Assembly: GCA_025960445.1 (NCBI GenBank)
Contig: JAICIT010000143.1
Location: 1-6,642 of the forward strand
Length of the DNA: 6,642 nt
From: Bradyrhizobium sp.
GTDB lineage: Bacteria; Pseudomonadota; Alphaproteobacteria; Rhizobiales; Xanthobacteraceae
Reading direction: 5' to 3'
Positions 6,581 through 6,642 of the stretch are shown here, piece after piece. Made by a program: the position numbers and the translations under genes. Below the pieces are notes generated by a model. That model was not told the origin of the DNA, did not search any database, and saw only the letters and a list, made by a program, of their open reading frames with translations. Positions within the stretch are counted from its first letter, which is position 1. Every line of letters starts with the position of its first letter.

Positions 6581-6642
6581 CCGGCTTTGATCGCACGCAG
6601 ACGCCGAAGACGCGCCCGATGCTGCACAACCGCACCGCGATG
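6577..6642 (+). CDS. ftsA: Cell division protein FtsA, first 22 codons, truncated by window edge
   Basis: FtsA is the actin-like ATPase that tethers FtsZ filaments to the membrane. Only MTGFDRTQTPKTRPMLHNRT plus Ala-Met is visible, before the first ATPase motif, so there is no domain evidence. The call rests on position directly after ftsQ, the ATGA overlap with the ftsQ stop (ATG 6577-6579, TGA 6578-6580), an open frame to the window edge, and resemblance of this N-terminus to remembered Bradyrhizobium-type FtsA proteins. GGGGA at 6569-6573 is close to the ATG (three bases) and may serve as a ribosome site together with coupling from ftsQ. Confidence 0.85.
   Translation, partial: MTGFDRTQTPKTRPMLHNRTAM

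Overview
The window is a stretch of the dcw (division and cell wall) cluster from an alphaproteobacterium. All genes are on the + strand, in the order ftsW (3' part) - murG - murC - murB - ddl - ftsQ - ftsA (first 22 codons). High GC, murB placed between murC and ddl, the short basic-tailed FtsQ and the FtsA N-terminus (MTGFDRTQTPKTRP...) all point to Rhizobiales. From remembered family sequences the best fit is the Bradyrhizobium / Rhodopseudomonas / Nitrobacter group (Nitrobacteraceae). No database search was run, so the genus is left open.

Layout. Bases 1-642 are the last 213 codons of ftsW (lipid II polymerase of the divisome). A 33-base gap leads to murG (676-1776, lipid II synthesis), then a 115-base spacer holding a short hairpin repeat. 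murC follows (1892-3295, start placed inside the longer open frame), then a 49-base gap, murB (3345-4268), and ddl (4268-5257), whose ATG shares one base with the murB stop. The only large non-coding stretch is 5258-5602 (345 bases). It holds several inverted repeats and a CtrA-like site and probably carries the ftsQA(Z) promoter. ftsQ (5603-6580) then overlaps ftsA by 4 bases.

How the genes work together. MurB and MurC make UDP-MurNAc and add its first L-Ala. Ddl makes the D-Ala-D-Ala dipeptide. MurG finishes lipid II on the inner face of the membrane, and FtsW polymerises it at the septum with its partner transpeptidase. FtsQ links the periplasmic divisome to the cytoplasmic side, and FtsA anchors FtsZ to the membrane.

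No frameshift, insertion sequence, tRNA/rRNA, CRISPR array or clearly foreign gene was seen, and no undescribed system is evident. The points most worth checking are the repeat hairpin before murC (with the start-codon error it invites), the regulatory-looking ddl-ftsQ spacer, and the divergent but catalytically intact Ddl.
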